This document shows, piece by piece, positions 42,353 through 51,050 of a DNA stretch of 64,000 nucleotides (position 1 is the stretch's first letter; every line of letters begins with the position of its first letter). The notes under the pieces were generated by a model. That model had not been told where the DNA came from and ran no database searches. It saw nothing but the letters and a program-made list of their open reading frames with translations. The DNA is from Clostridium sp. (GTDB lineage: Bacteria > Bacillota > Clostridia > Clostridiales > Clostridiaceae): the NCBI RefSeq assembly GCF_021372645.1, contig NZ_JAJFUC010000009.1:1-64000 (forward strand). The letters run 5' to 3'. The position numbers were made by a program, and so were the translations under genes.

Positions 42353-42427
42353 AGGGGTATGGCTCAACGGTAGAGTAGTGGTCTCCAAAACCATTGGTTC
42401 TGGGTTCAAATCCTAGTGCCCCTGCCA
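42353..42427 (+). tRNA. tRNA-Trp (anticodon CCA), copy 2
   Basis: 75 bases with CCA end; acceptor AGGGGTA/TGCCCCT, anticodon CCA at 42385-42387, T arm CTGGG-TTCAAAT-CCTAG with one G-U pair. Same orientation as the copy at 18806 and the same downstream terminator. Confidence 0.97.
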
Positions 42428-42432
42428 CAAAG

Positions 42433-42463
42433 GTCGTAGTACGATGTACTACGGCTTTTTTTT
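42433..42463 (+). terminator. Terminator of tRNA-Trp copy 2
   Basis: GTCGTAGTAC (42433-42442) pairs with GTACTACGGC (42446-42455), followed by eight T. Confidence 0.9.
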
Positions 42464-42475
42464 ATAGAAATCTAT

Positions 42476-42621
42476 TCATTCATTTGCATTAACCTCCATG
42501 TTAACTACATAAAAATCATGTTCATATTCATTATACGCAAACATTTTTTGTTGAACTACTTTTTGTTCAGCTTTTGTCTTTCTTGTTATTATAAAATTTC
42601 TTTTTTACTCCATGTAGATGG
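42476..42621 (-). pseudogene. Possible transposase (IS1380-like) remnant
   Basis: The minus strand reads PSTWSKK and then, after a frame change, FIITRKTKAEQKVVQQKMF and EHDFYVVNMEVN to a stop at 42476. TW-SKK...RK...Y-V-N resembles the strand-rich middle of IS1380-type transposases, but the piece is short and shifted. The rest of 42622-42860 holds no recognisable feature before the ribosome binding site at 42848. Confidence 0.3.
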
Positions 42622-42860
42622 TTTGATAAAGCTCGAAGTTATTTGTTTTTCATCATTATATTTGCATAAAAATTAAATTTTATACATTAGTTTTAGTATC
42701 TACTCTAAATGTTGTTTGTACAGTGCTTAAGTGGTAAAATAAATATGTTTGATTCAAAAATAATAATTATATATTATTTTAATAGGAGCATTTAGTGTTA
42801 GATGTATTTATGCTTGTAAATTATATAATAATTATGCAAAAATATAAGAGGTGATAAAAA

Positions 42861-43745
42861 ATGAATGAACCTATGGTAACTGTTTTAATGTCAGTATATA
42901 ATGGAGAAAAATTTCTAAAAGAGGCTATGGAAAGTATACTAAATCAGACATTTACTGACTTTGAATTTTTAATAATAAATGATGGATCTACTGATAATAG
43001 TGTGAAAATAATTGAATCATATAATGATTCGCGTATAAGATTAATTAATAATGAGAAAAATTTAAAGTTAATTGCATCACTAAATAAAGGTATATCAATT
43101 GCAAGAGGTAAATATATAGCAAGAATGGATTGCGATGATATTTCTATGCCCAACAGATTAGAAAAAGAAGTGAATTTTTTGGAAAATTCCTTGGAATATG
43201 GGTTAGTTGGAACTTATTATACTGTTATAGATGGTGAAGGCACCGAACAACGTAATGTAAGTTATCCATCAAGTAATGATTTAATTAAATTATTTTTATC
43301 ATTAAATTGTCCGTTAGCTCATGGAAGTATAATGGGTAGAACTGAATTGTTTAAACAAAATTTATATGGAAGTAAAGAATATTCTGCTGTTGAGGATTAT
43401 GAGCTATGGACAAGAATGGCTAAAGTAACTAAAATTCATAATATTCCAGAGTATTTATTTAAGTATAGAATATATGGAGAAAGTTTTTCTAATACTAAAA
43501 CTCAATTAATGTATAGTCAAACTTTAGAACTAAGTAAAAATTTATATATAAATAATAAAAAAGAATATAAAAACTTAATAAAAAAACAATTTTTAGAAGA
43601 GTTATACACTGAAGAAAAAGTGGAAGTTGTAGAATATGTAAATAAATGGCTCAATAGTTTTGTCAAAAGACTTCTTTATGTACATGAATTTGGTTTTGCA
43701 TTAAAATTATATGCTAAATCTATAAAAATAAATAAATTTAAATAA
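42861..43745 (+). CDS. Glycosyltransferase family 2
   Basis: A 294-aa GT-A glycosyltransferase, cytosolic face of the membrane. VTVLMSVYNGEKFLKEAMES at the start, NDGSTDNSVKII, then GKYIARMDCDDIS with the DxD-like metal site (about residue 92) and EDYELWTRM (about 179, catalytic-base region). No membrane segment. The gene opens the surface polysaccharide locus; AAGAGGTGATAAAAA precedes the ATG. Donor and acceptor cannot be read from sequence. Confidence 0.92.
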   Translation: MNEPMVTVLMSVYNGEKFLKEAMESILNQTFTDFEFLIINDGSTDNSVKIIESYNDSRIRLINNEKNLKLIASLNKGISIARGKYIARMDCDDISMPNRLEKEVNFLENSLEYGLVGTYYTVIDGEGTEQRNVSYPSSNDLIKLFLSLNCPLAHGSIMGRTELFKQNLYGSKEYSAVEDYELWTRMAKVTKIHNIPEYLFKYRIYGESFSNTKTQLMYSQTLELSKNLYINNKKEYKNLIKKQFLEELYTEEKVEVVEYVNKWLNSFVKRLLYVHEFGFALKLYAKSIKINKFK

Positions 43746-43756
43746 GGCACATGCCC

Positions 43757-43793
43757 AAATAACCTTTCATTAATATATAGGGTTATTTTTACT
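43757..43793 (+). terminator. Weak terminator between glycosyltransferase and licD
   Basis: AAATAACC (43757-43764) pairs with GGTTATTT (43781-43788), then TTTAC. Only eight pairs, so partial read-through is likely. Confidence 0.5.
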
Positions 43794-43844
43794 TTAAAAA
43801 ACTAATTTACTAGTATAATATTTAAGGATAAGGTGTAAATCAAT

Positions 43845-44702
43845 ATGGATAATAATTATACATATAATAAAGATGAGTATGAGGATTTAAGCTTAAGAGA
43901 TGCTCAAATGCTTATGGTCGATGTTTTGAAGGATGTTCATGAGTTATGTGAAAAACATGGCATTAAATACTTTTTAGATGCAGGAACTTTAATTGGAGCT
44001 GTGAGACATAAAGGATTTATCCCATGGGATGATGATGTTGATATAGGAATGCCAAGAGAAGAGTATAATAAATTCTTAGAAATAGCAAAAAAAGAGCTTC
44101 CAAAGCATTTGTTTTTGCAAACTTTTGAAACTGATAAGTATTACAATGTTTACCCAACACCATGTAAAGTAAGGTATAATAATACCTTGTTTTTAGAAGA
44201 TGGAACAGAAGAAAATTATAATATGCATAATGGAATATTCATAGATGTATTTCCATATGATAGTTTGCCAAAGCTTAAGATTACATATAAAATACAACGT
44301 ACATTAAGCTACAATATTCTAAAGAGTTTTAAAAGACTTAGAGATATGCCAGAGCATTTAAGTTTTAAAAACAAAATAACTTTCTTATTTTATATATTAA
44401 TTGCAAAAATATTTCGTAATAAGAGGAGATTAAGATTTTTCAACTATCTAATTAAGTGGAATGATCCAAAATCAGAGTTTATGGGATATGGTGTTGATAC
44501 TTATTGGAGTGAGTATGTTTATAAAAAATCAGATTATTTTGATTTGATTAAATTAGAATTTGAAGGAAAGTATTTTTATGCACCAAAAAATTATGATACT
44601 ATTTTAACGAAATTATATGGTGATTATATGACAATGCCAAAAGAGGAAGATCGGGTATGGCATGCAAAAGAAATGAAAAAACTTAAAGGACTAAAGATAT
44701 AA
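43845..44702 (+). CDS. licD: LicD family phosphotransferase
   Basis: A 285-aa protein of the LicD family, which transfers phosphocholine or similar phospho-alcohols to cell-surface sugars. The nucleotidyltransferase-like core FLDAGTLIGAVRHKGFIPWD followed by DDVDIGMPREEY (about residues 44-76) is intact, with the Asp pair for metal. IDVFPYDSLP (about 140) is also typical. Weak AAGGTG lies ahead of the ATG. It suggests that the polymer made here carries a phosphorylated substituent. Confidence 0.92.
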   Translation: MDNNYTYNKDEYEDLSLRDAQMLMVDVLKDVHELCEKHGIKYFLDAGTLIGAVRHKGFIPWDDDVDIGMPREEYNKFLEIAKKELPKHLFLQTFETDKYYNVYPTPCKVRYNNTLFLEDGTEENYNMHNGIFIDVFPYDSLPKLKITYKIQRTLSYNILKSFKRLRDMPEHLSFKNKITFLFYILIAKIFRNKRRLRFFNYLIKWNDPKSEFMGYGVDTYWSEYVYKKSDYFDLIKLEFEGKYFYAPKNYDTILTKLYGDYMTMPKEEDRVWHAKEMKKLKGLKI

Positions 44703-44883
44703 TTATGAAATTTTACTTAAGAAAAATACTAAATATTGCATATAGTTAACAATGTTAGTATAATTCAAAGAGAATATATATAATAAATAAAATGATAATA
44801 TGTGTAAAAATTTGAACAGTGATTTTTCAGATGTTTTATAATGAATCAAAAACAATATAATTTAGTGAAGGTAGTGAATAATA

Positions 44884-45867
44884 TTGGTAAGTGTGTCTAT
44901 AATTACTCCTGTTTATAATGTAGAAAGATGCATTGAGAAAACTATAAATTCAGTTATAAATCAGAGTTGTAAGAATTTTGAATTCTTACTTATAGATGAT
45001 GGCTCTAAGGATAAAAGTATTGAAATAGCTGAAAATTTACTTATAAATTCAGATGTAAATTATAGAATCATAAGCCAAGAAAATAGTGGAGTTAGTGTTG
45101 CAAGAAATAAGGGGCTTTGTGAAGCAAAAGGAGAATATGTTTGTTTTTTAGATTCTGATGATTATATTCATAAGGATTATATTAAGTTTATGTACGAAAA
45201 GGCATCAATTTGTAACTGTGATTTGGTTTTTTGTGATTATGCTCAAGTTGATTCAAAAGATAAGGTGTTAATTGAAAGTACAACTGGATTTTTAGAAGAT
45301 TTTATAAACGGAAGAGAAGCTGCTTTAAAGCAATTAAGCTGTGACATTACTATTGGAATGGGAAGTGCTTTATATAAAACTTCAATAATCAAAGAAAATA
45401 GTATATTTTTTGATAGTAGTAGAAAATATGCTGAAGACATTGTATTCACGGTTAAAGCATTACTTAATATGGACAAAATTATATCTGTTAATAGAACATT
45501 GATGTTTTATGTTAGATGGGAGTCATCAGTAACTAATGTAATATCTCTAAAGCATCTTGATTGCTATTATTCATATGTTGATTTATTGGATTATGTAAAA
45601 AGAAATGGTGATTTAGGAGAAATAGAAAACTTTTTAGTAGAATACAAAATTCCATATGCAATAGCTCATATTTTTTCTGTGTTATCAAGAGATAAGAACT
45701 TTAATGAAGATCTTTTTAAATTCTTAAATAAAGAAAAGGTTAAAGAATATTTAAGAACTTATAAGATACAAAAATTTAATAAGAATTATATTAGGTATTT
45801 AATTCAATGTAAGGGGATATTGTATTTCCCTAATATTTTATTAAAAGTTTTTAGTAATATAAAGTGA
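44884..45867 (+). CDS. Glycosyltransferase family 2
   Basis: A 327-aa GT-A enzyme: SVSIITPVYNVERCIEKTIN, LLIDDGSKDKS, the block GEYVCFLDSDDYIHKDY (DxD at about residue 95) and an ED motif (KYAEDIVF, about 180). It starts at TTG 44884, since no ATG fits and GAAGGTAGTG is about ten bases upstream; the frame conservation begins right there. Acceptor and donor unknown. It is followed by the structured leader before the dehydratase gene. Confidence 0.9.
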   Translation: MVSVSIITPVYNVERCIEKTINSVINQSCKNFEFLLIDDGSKDKSIEIAENLLINSDVNYRIISQENSGVSVARNKGLCEAKGEYVCFLDSDDYIHKDYIKFMYEKASICNCDLVFCDYAQVDSKDKVLIESTTGFLEDFINGREAALKQLSCDITIGMGSALYKTSIIKENSIFFDSSRKYAEDIVFTVKALLNMDKIISVNRTLMFYVRWESSVTNVISLKHLDCYYSYVDLLDYVKRNGDLGEIENFLVEYKIPYAIAHIFSVLSRDKNFNEDLFKFLNKEKVKEYLRTYKIQKFNKNYIRYLIQCKGILYFPNILLKVFSNIK

Positions 45868-45871
45868 AACT

Positions 45872-46003
45872 TTTCAGGTGGAGTTTCAACTTCAGCTGAA
45901 TCTAGTTGAACCTATACCCCCAAGGGGCACCTCGTCCAGGAACGTGCAGCTGTTATCTCCAACTTGAAGAAGAGCGAGTGTTACGGATGTTAGCTATCGG
46001 AGA
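45872..46003 (+). ncRNA. Candidate structured RNA / leader upstream of the polysaccharide dehydratase gene
   Basis: This stretch is clearly richer in G+C than its surroundings and holds nested pairings: a closing stem TGGAG (45879-45883) with CTCCA (45957-45961), extendable outward; GTTTCAAC near 45884 with GTTGAAC near 45905; CCCCC-AA-GGGG (45917-45927); and CAC (45929-45931) with GTG (45944-45946). Two CAGCTG copies (45893, 45947) could also pair. After it, an AAGATTT...AAATCTT hairpin (46013-46048) precedes the ribosome binding site of the gene at 46071, so a cis-regulatory leader is plausible. I match it to no family with confidence. Confidence 0.5.
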
Positions 46004-46070
46004 AAATAATTTTTAAGATTTGACTTGCTTTTAATTAGCAAAAATCTTTCCAGATTGGAGGAAAGTTAGA

Positions 46071-47933
46071 ATGAAAAACTGGAAAACATTAATAATTATG
46101 ATAATTGATTTGTTTATGGTTAATTTAGCATACCTTTTTTCCATAAATATAACACAAAGTGCAGCATTTACAGAAATTGCAAAGATATATACTAATGATG
46201 TCATAGCTTTAAGTTTAATTTATATAATATGTTTTTATTTGTTTAAAATGTATGAAAGTTTATGGCATTTAACTGGTACAGATGAATTTTTATTGGGTGT
46301 TGGTGGAAATATTTTAGCAGGTATATTATCCATTGGATATACTAGAATTTTTGGTTCTACTATTCCCTTAAATGTTTCAGTGGTAGGAATACTTTTAAGT
46401 ATTTTCTTTGTGCTAGGTTATAGAATTCTTTATAGAGTTTATAGAAGAACACTTTTGTACATACCATTTAAGTATTCTGCAGATCAAAGAAGGGTAATGA
46501 TAGTTGGAGCGGGTTCTGCTGGAACTATGATTATTAATGAAATGATGGCAAGAAGAGAATTAAAGTATAATCCGATAGCTCTAATAGATGATGACAAAAA
46601 TAAGCTTGGGAAAAGAATATCAGGAGTTAAAATAGAAGGAAATAGACACGACATACCCTATATTGCTAGAGAACAAGAAATTGATATGATTTTAATTGCT
46701 ATTCCATCTCTTGATGCCAAAAATAAAGCTGAAATAATTGAAATTTGTAAGAACACTAATTGTAAACTACAAATAATTCCTGGAATGTATGAGATATTAA
46801 ATGGAGATGCTACAGTTAGTAGGATTAAAGATGTTGATTTAGAAGACTTACTTGGAAGAGATCCTATTCAATTGGACAATAAAGGAATTTCAGATTACAT
46901 AGAAGGAAGAACTATATTAGTTACTGGTGGAGGTGGCTCTATAGGCTCAGAACTTTGTAGACAAATAGCTATATATAATCCTAAAAGACTTATAATATTT
47001 GATATTTATGAGAATAATGTATATGACATTCAAAATGAGCTTAAAGAAGATTTTCCGGATATGAACCTTACTGTATTAATAGGTTCAGTTAGAGATAGGA
47101 AGAGATTACATGAAGTATTTGCCAAATATAAAATAGATGTTGTATTTCATGCTGCAGCTCATAAACATGTGCCTTTAATGGAAGATAGTCCTAAAGAAGC
47201 TATAAAAAATAATGTGTTTGGAACATTGAATTTAGCTTTAGAAGCAAGCGAATTTAATATAGAAAGATTTGTTATGATTTCAACAGATAAAGCTGTTAAT
47301 CCAACTAACATTATGGGAGCAACAAAGAGATTATGTGAAATGATTATACAAGCTATGGATAAGCAATGTAAAACTGAATTTGTTGCAGTTAGATTTGGTA
47401 ATGTACTTGGAAGTAATGGTTCAGTAATACCATTATTTAAAAGACAAATTGCTAATGGAGGACCTGTAACTGTAACTCATAAAAAAATTATTAGATACTT
47501 TATGTTAATTCCAGAAGCTGCTCAATTAGTACTTCAAGCAGGAGCATTTGCTAAAGGTGGAGAAATATTTGTCTTAGATATGGGAAAACCAGTTAAGATT
47601 TATGATTTAGCATGTGATTTAATTAAGCTTTCAGGTCTTGAACCTAATAGAGATATTAAAATTGTGTTTACAGGACTTAGGCCCGGTGAAAAATTATACG
47701 AAGAACTTTTAATGAGTGAAGAAGGTTTAGAAGATACTGTTCACAAAAAAATATATGTAGGCAAACCAATGTTTGAAAATATGGATACTTTAAAACAAAA
47801 ACTTGAGCAATTACAGAGTTTATTAGATTTAAATGATATAGCAGAAATTAAGCGTCAAATGCAAAAAATTGTGCCAACATATCATTATAAAAATAAAGAT
47901 GAAGTAGCTGCAGATAATGCAGATAAGGAGTAG
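46071..47933 (+). CDS. UDP-sugar 4,6-dehydratase (CapD/EpsC/PglF type)
   Basis: A 620-aa inner-membrane protein: four membrane segments (about residues 1-120), a CoA-binding-like Rossmann domain (VGAGSAGTMIINEM, about 143) and a dehydratase SDR domain with TGGGGSIGSELCRQI (about 285). The catalytic region is STDKAVNPTNIMGATKR (about 403-419): in the YxxxK position Tyr is replaced by Met, as in PglF-type UDP-GlcNAc 4,6-dehydratases. It makes a keto-deoxy sugar for later amino-sugar synthesis. GGAGGAAAGTTAGA precedes the ATG. The next gene starts two bases after its stop. Confidence 0.92.
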   Translation: MKNWKTLIIMIIDLFMVNLAYLFSINITQSAAFTEIAKIYTNDVIALSLIYIICFYLFKMYESLWHLTGTDEFLLGVGGNILAGILSIGYTRIFGSTIPLNVSVVGILLSIFFVLGYRILYRVYRRTLLYIPFKYSADQRRVMIVGAGSAGTMIINEMMARRELKYNPIALIDDDKNKLGKRISGVKIEGNRHDIPYIAREQEIDMILIAIPSLDAKNKAEIIEICKNTNCKLQIIPGMYEILNGDATVSRIKDVDLEDLLGRDPIQLDNKGISDYIEGRTILVTGGGGSIGSELCRQIAIYNPKRLIIFDIYENNVYDIQNELKEDFPDMNLTVLIGSVRDRKRLHEVFAKYKIDVVFHAAAHKHVPLMEDSPKEAIKNNVFGTLNLALEASEFNIERFVMISTDKAVNPTNIMGATKRLCEMIIQAMDKQCKTEFVAVRFGNVLGSNGSVIPLFKRQIANGGPVTVTHKKIIRYFMLIPEAAQLVLQAGAFAKGGEIFVLDMGKPVKIYDLACDLIKLSGLEPNRDIKIVFTGLRPGEKLYEELLMSEEGLEDTVHKKIYVGKPMFENMDTLKQKLEQLQSLLDLNDIAEIKRQMQKIVPTYHYKNKDEVAADNADKE

Positions 47934-47935
47934 TT

Positions 47936-49429
47936 ATGACTAGAGAAGACATGAGTAGAAATATTGTAATAGCAATTATATTTGCTATTACAGGATTTTT
48001 GGGAATAGCAAATGGAAGTTACTTAATAATGGGCATGTACATAATAACGCTATTAGTAGCGACATTTATAATGAAAGATAAGGATGTTTATAATCTACTC
48101 TATGCTGTGCTTTTAGTATCTGCATTCTATGATTATGCACTATATGTTCCAGGAATACAAAACATATATATGTTTCATATAGTTTTAGTTGCATTTACAC
48201 TTATGTCATTATATAAGGTATTTAAAGATAGAAACGTTTTAATGAATTTAGATAGAAAGATTTTATCAATATATTTAATTTGGTTTATTTATATGTGCGT
48301 TAGTATAGCATGGGCATTGAATAGAACTTTAGCAATTAAATATATTGCTATTTATTTAATGATGTTTGCATTTATTGTCGATATGATGATTTATAATGTG
48401 AATAAAGAAAAAATTAAAAAGACTATAAATATATTATTATTTCTAATTTCAATGATAATTTTTGTTGGTTTGGTAGAAGTACTTTTAGGGCAACAATTAC
48501 CAATAAAGCATTATTACGATTCCTTTAGAGATAGTTTACCGCAATGGCAGATTAATACTATAGAGGCTAGACCAATAGCTTTTTCATTTAATACAAATAA
48601 TTTAACAGCAACTTTAGCAATAATGGCACCAATTTGCCTATTTGCGATTTATAAGTTTGAAAATATAGTAGCAAAGATTTGGTTTACAGTAATTTGTATT
48701 ATAGGCTTTTCATTGGTGATAATGACTACTTCAAGAACTGGTTTTTTTGCATTCTTATTTGGATTTTCAATATTTATTATTTATTCAGTATTCAGTATAA
48801 GAAAATTAGGGATTAGGCAAATGATTTTTCCGTTAGTATTAATATTGGGTTTTGTTTTAGCTTATAATTATAGCAGTCTAATTTTAAGAATAAAGCCGGT
48901 AGAGGGAGAACCACTACAGACTAGTTTATCTGGTAAATTACAGTCATTAGGAGAAATTACAGAAGGTGAAGTTACAGAGGAAGGATCTACGTTGCATAGG
49001 ATGGAAATTATAAAAGTTGTATATAATGGAGTTGTGACAGATAAGCATTTTCAAGGTTATGGTGTAGGTAATGTGGAGCAGCTTATAAAAAACAATGGAA
49101 ATACAGGTTCAGTATATAGTCCTCATGCATATCCAATTGAAATCTTAGGGGATTTTGGATTGCTAGGTATAGCATTATATGGAATCTACTATTTATATTT
49201 GATTATTGGAAATTTAATCATAGGTATAAGGAAAAAAAGTATTATGTGTTTTGCAGCAGTTGCAGGGCTAATGGCTTTTGAACCAGCAAGTTTTGGTCCA
49301 AGTTCCATAACTTATGTATTTTCATATTGGATTCTTATTGGATTTTCAGTATCATGTATTCAAGTGTATAAGAAAGAAAATGATGGAGGTAGAAAAACTT
49401 CTTCAATAAAAGAATATAAAATGGTATAG
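47936..49429 (+). CDS. O-antigen ligase/polymerase-like membrane protein (Wzy/WaaL superfamily)
   Basis: A 497-aa protein with about eleven to twelve membrane helices and a large external loop (about residues 320-400) that includes the Wzy_C-type GYGVGNVEQL and SPHAYPIEILGDFGLLG motif with the conserved His. Such proteins polymerise or attach lipid-linked oligosaccharides. AGGAG overlaps the end of the dehydratase gene. It ends in a KKEND-rich cytosolic tail. Whether it is a polymerase or a ligase cannot be told from sequence. Confidence 0.88.
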   Translation: MTREDMSRNIVIAIIFAITGFLGIANGSYLIMGMYIITLLVATFIMKDKDVYNLLYAVLLVSAFYDYALYVPGIQNIYMFHIVLVAFTLMSLYKVFKDRNVLMNLDRKILSIYLIWFIYMCVSIAWALNRTLAIKYIAIYLMMFAFIVDMMIYNVNKEKIKKTINILLFLISMIIFVGLVEVLLGQQLPIKHYYDSFRDSLPQWQINTIEARPIAFSFNTNNLTATLAIMAPICLFAIYKFENIVAKIWFTVICIIGFSLVIMTTSRTGFFAFLFGFSIFIIYSVFSIRKLGIRQMIFPLVLILGFVLAYNYSSLILRIKPVEGEPLQTSLSGKLQSLGEITEGEVTEEGSTLHRMEIIKVVYNGVVTDKHFQGYGVGNVEQLIKNNGNTGSVYSPHAYPIEILGDFGLLGIALYGIYYLYLIIGNLIIGIRKKSIMCFAAVAGLMAFEPASFGPSSITYVFSYWILIGFSVSCIQVYKKENDGGRKTSSIKEYKMV

Positions 49430-49697
49430 TTTGATTGTAACAATGACTATGAAATTACGATTACACTGGTTGTTAAAAATATACACATATAAAAAGAGTG
49501 CGAAGGATGGTATGTGTCTATGTATATTTTTATTTTACGCTCCAGTAATATGTGGAAAGATATATAATATTTTTTTATGTCTTAGTCATTTATAATTCTA
49601 TAGCGTATGTATTTATAAAACAATATTAACTATAGTATTTATTATGAAATGAATCAATAAATTAAAATAGATTTAAGCATAGTGTTATAATGAATTT
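49430..49697. other. Intergenic region, no gene
   Basis: A long imperfect hairpin (AAAAATATACACATA near 49476 with TATGTATATTTTT near 49523) may end the preceding gene. The remainder is A+T-rich without coding signal. Confidence 0.45.
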
Positions 49698-49760
49698 ATT
49701 ATAATTAATAAAGACGAATTGAGTGTACAAGCATCCCAATTTGTCTTTATTAATTATAAT
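49698..49760. terminator. Very long-stem terminator at the wecB 3' end
   Basis: A 24-bp stem with one G-U pair (49698-49721 with 49737-49760) that begins right at the wecB stop on the minus strand. It can serve both converging units. Confidence 0.8.
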
Positions 49761-50836
49761 TATCTTACGTTTTCTGTTAAATATTTTTCTATAATATCTG
49801 TAATTATTGAAGAAGTATCTCCATTTCCAAAAACAGAGGCAGGAGTACCAGTAGGATTAAAATTTTCTAAAGCATCTAAAATTTTATTAGAATCACTTCC
49901 AACTATTACGTTCCAACCATTTTCTACAGTTTCAACCCATTCAGTTTCATCTCTCATAGTTATACATGGCTTCTTTAAGAAATAGGCTTCTTTTTGAACT
50001 CCACCACTATCTGTTACTATTTTTTTTGCATTTTCTTGTAAGGAAATCATGTCTAAATACCCTACAGGATCTATAATTTCAATATTTTCGCCAACATGCA
50101 AATTATATTCTTGAATAAACTTCTTTGTTCTTGGGTGAAGTGGAAGTATTATTTTTTTACCGCAATTACTTAAAGCACTTATTATTGAAGTTAATCTTTC
50201 GATGTTATCTGTGTTTTCAGCACGATGTATTGTTGAAAGTATATAGCTATCTGGAGCTAAATCAAGTTTTTCAGTTATTGTTGAAATCTCCTTAGCTCTT
50301 TTTTTAAAAAGATTTATTGCATCGTACATTACATCACCAGTATTATGAACACCTTTTGTTATATTTTCATTTTTTAGATTATTTACTGCTGTTAATGTTG
50401 GTGCAAAAAGCAAATCTGAAATATGATCTGTAAGTATTCTATTTTGTTCTTCAGGCATAACCTTATTAAAACTTCTAAGTCCAGCTTCTACATGGGCCAC
50501 AGGTATTAGCAATTTACTAGCACAAAGACTTCCAGCAAGGGTTGAATTTGTATCACCATAAACTAAAACCATATCTGGCTTTTCCTTTAAATATATTTCT
50601 TCAAGAGCTATTAACATGCTACCAGTTTGGTGACCATGATTTGACGAACCAATACTTAAATTATAATCAGGTTTTGGAATACCAAGCTCTTCAAAGAATA
50701 TATCAGACATATTATTATCATAATGTTGTCCAGTATGTACTAAAATTTCACTATTTTCATTTCTTCTGATTTTATTTGACACTGTTGCAGCTTTTATAAA
50801 CTGCGGTCTAGCACCTATAACAGTTAGTACTTTCAT
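49760..50836 (-). CDS. wecB: UDP-N-acetylglucosamine 2-epimerase (non-hydrolysing)
   Basis: A 358-aa GT-B-fold epimerase producing UDP-ManNAc. TVIGARPQFIKAATVS at the N-terminus, VHTGQHYDNNMSDIFFEEL, VYGDTNSTLAGSL (about residue 95), HVEAGLRSFN, EEQNR, STIHRAENTD (about 208) and TDSGGVQKEAYFLKKPC (about 275) are all present. It is the only gene of the polysaccharide locus on the minus strand and has its own AGGAGGAAT. UDP-ManNAc probably serves the polymer or a teichoic acid linkage unit. Confidence 0.96.
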   Translation of the reverse strand: MKVLTVIGARPQFIKAATVSNKIRRNENSEILVHTGQHYDNNMSDIFFEELGIPKPDYNLSIGSSNHGHQTGSMLIALEEIYLKEKPDMVLVYGDTNSTLAGSLCASKLLIPVAHVEAGLRSFNKVMPEEQNRILTDHISDLLFAPTLTAVNNLKNENITKGVHNTGDVMYDAINLFKKRAKEISTITEKLDLAPDSYILSTIHRAENTDNIERLTSIISALSNCGKKIILPLHPRTKKFIQEYNLHVGENIEIIDPVGYLDMISLQENAKKIVTDSGGVQKEAYFLKKPCITMRDETEWVETVENGWNVIVGSDSNKILDALENFNPTGTPASVFGNGDTSSIITDIIEKYLTENVR

Positions 50837-51050
50837 GTACTATTCCTCCTTAAATTTCAAAAAGTTATTTCAATATAAATATAATATCATTTTAGCATAT
50901 TATAGGTATTAATAAAACTAAACAAGGAAACTCGATTCACATTCATTCGCTAAGTAAGTTCACATTGCAAAATCGTAGATTTTGAATCTCACTTATGTTA
51001 TAATTTATGAAGTTAATTAGCATTATAATGTAAAGAAGGAGCAAATTAAG

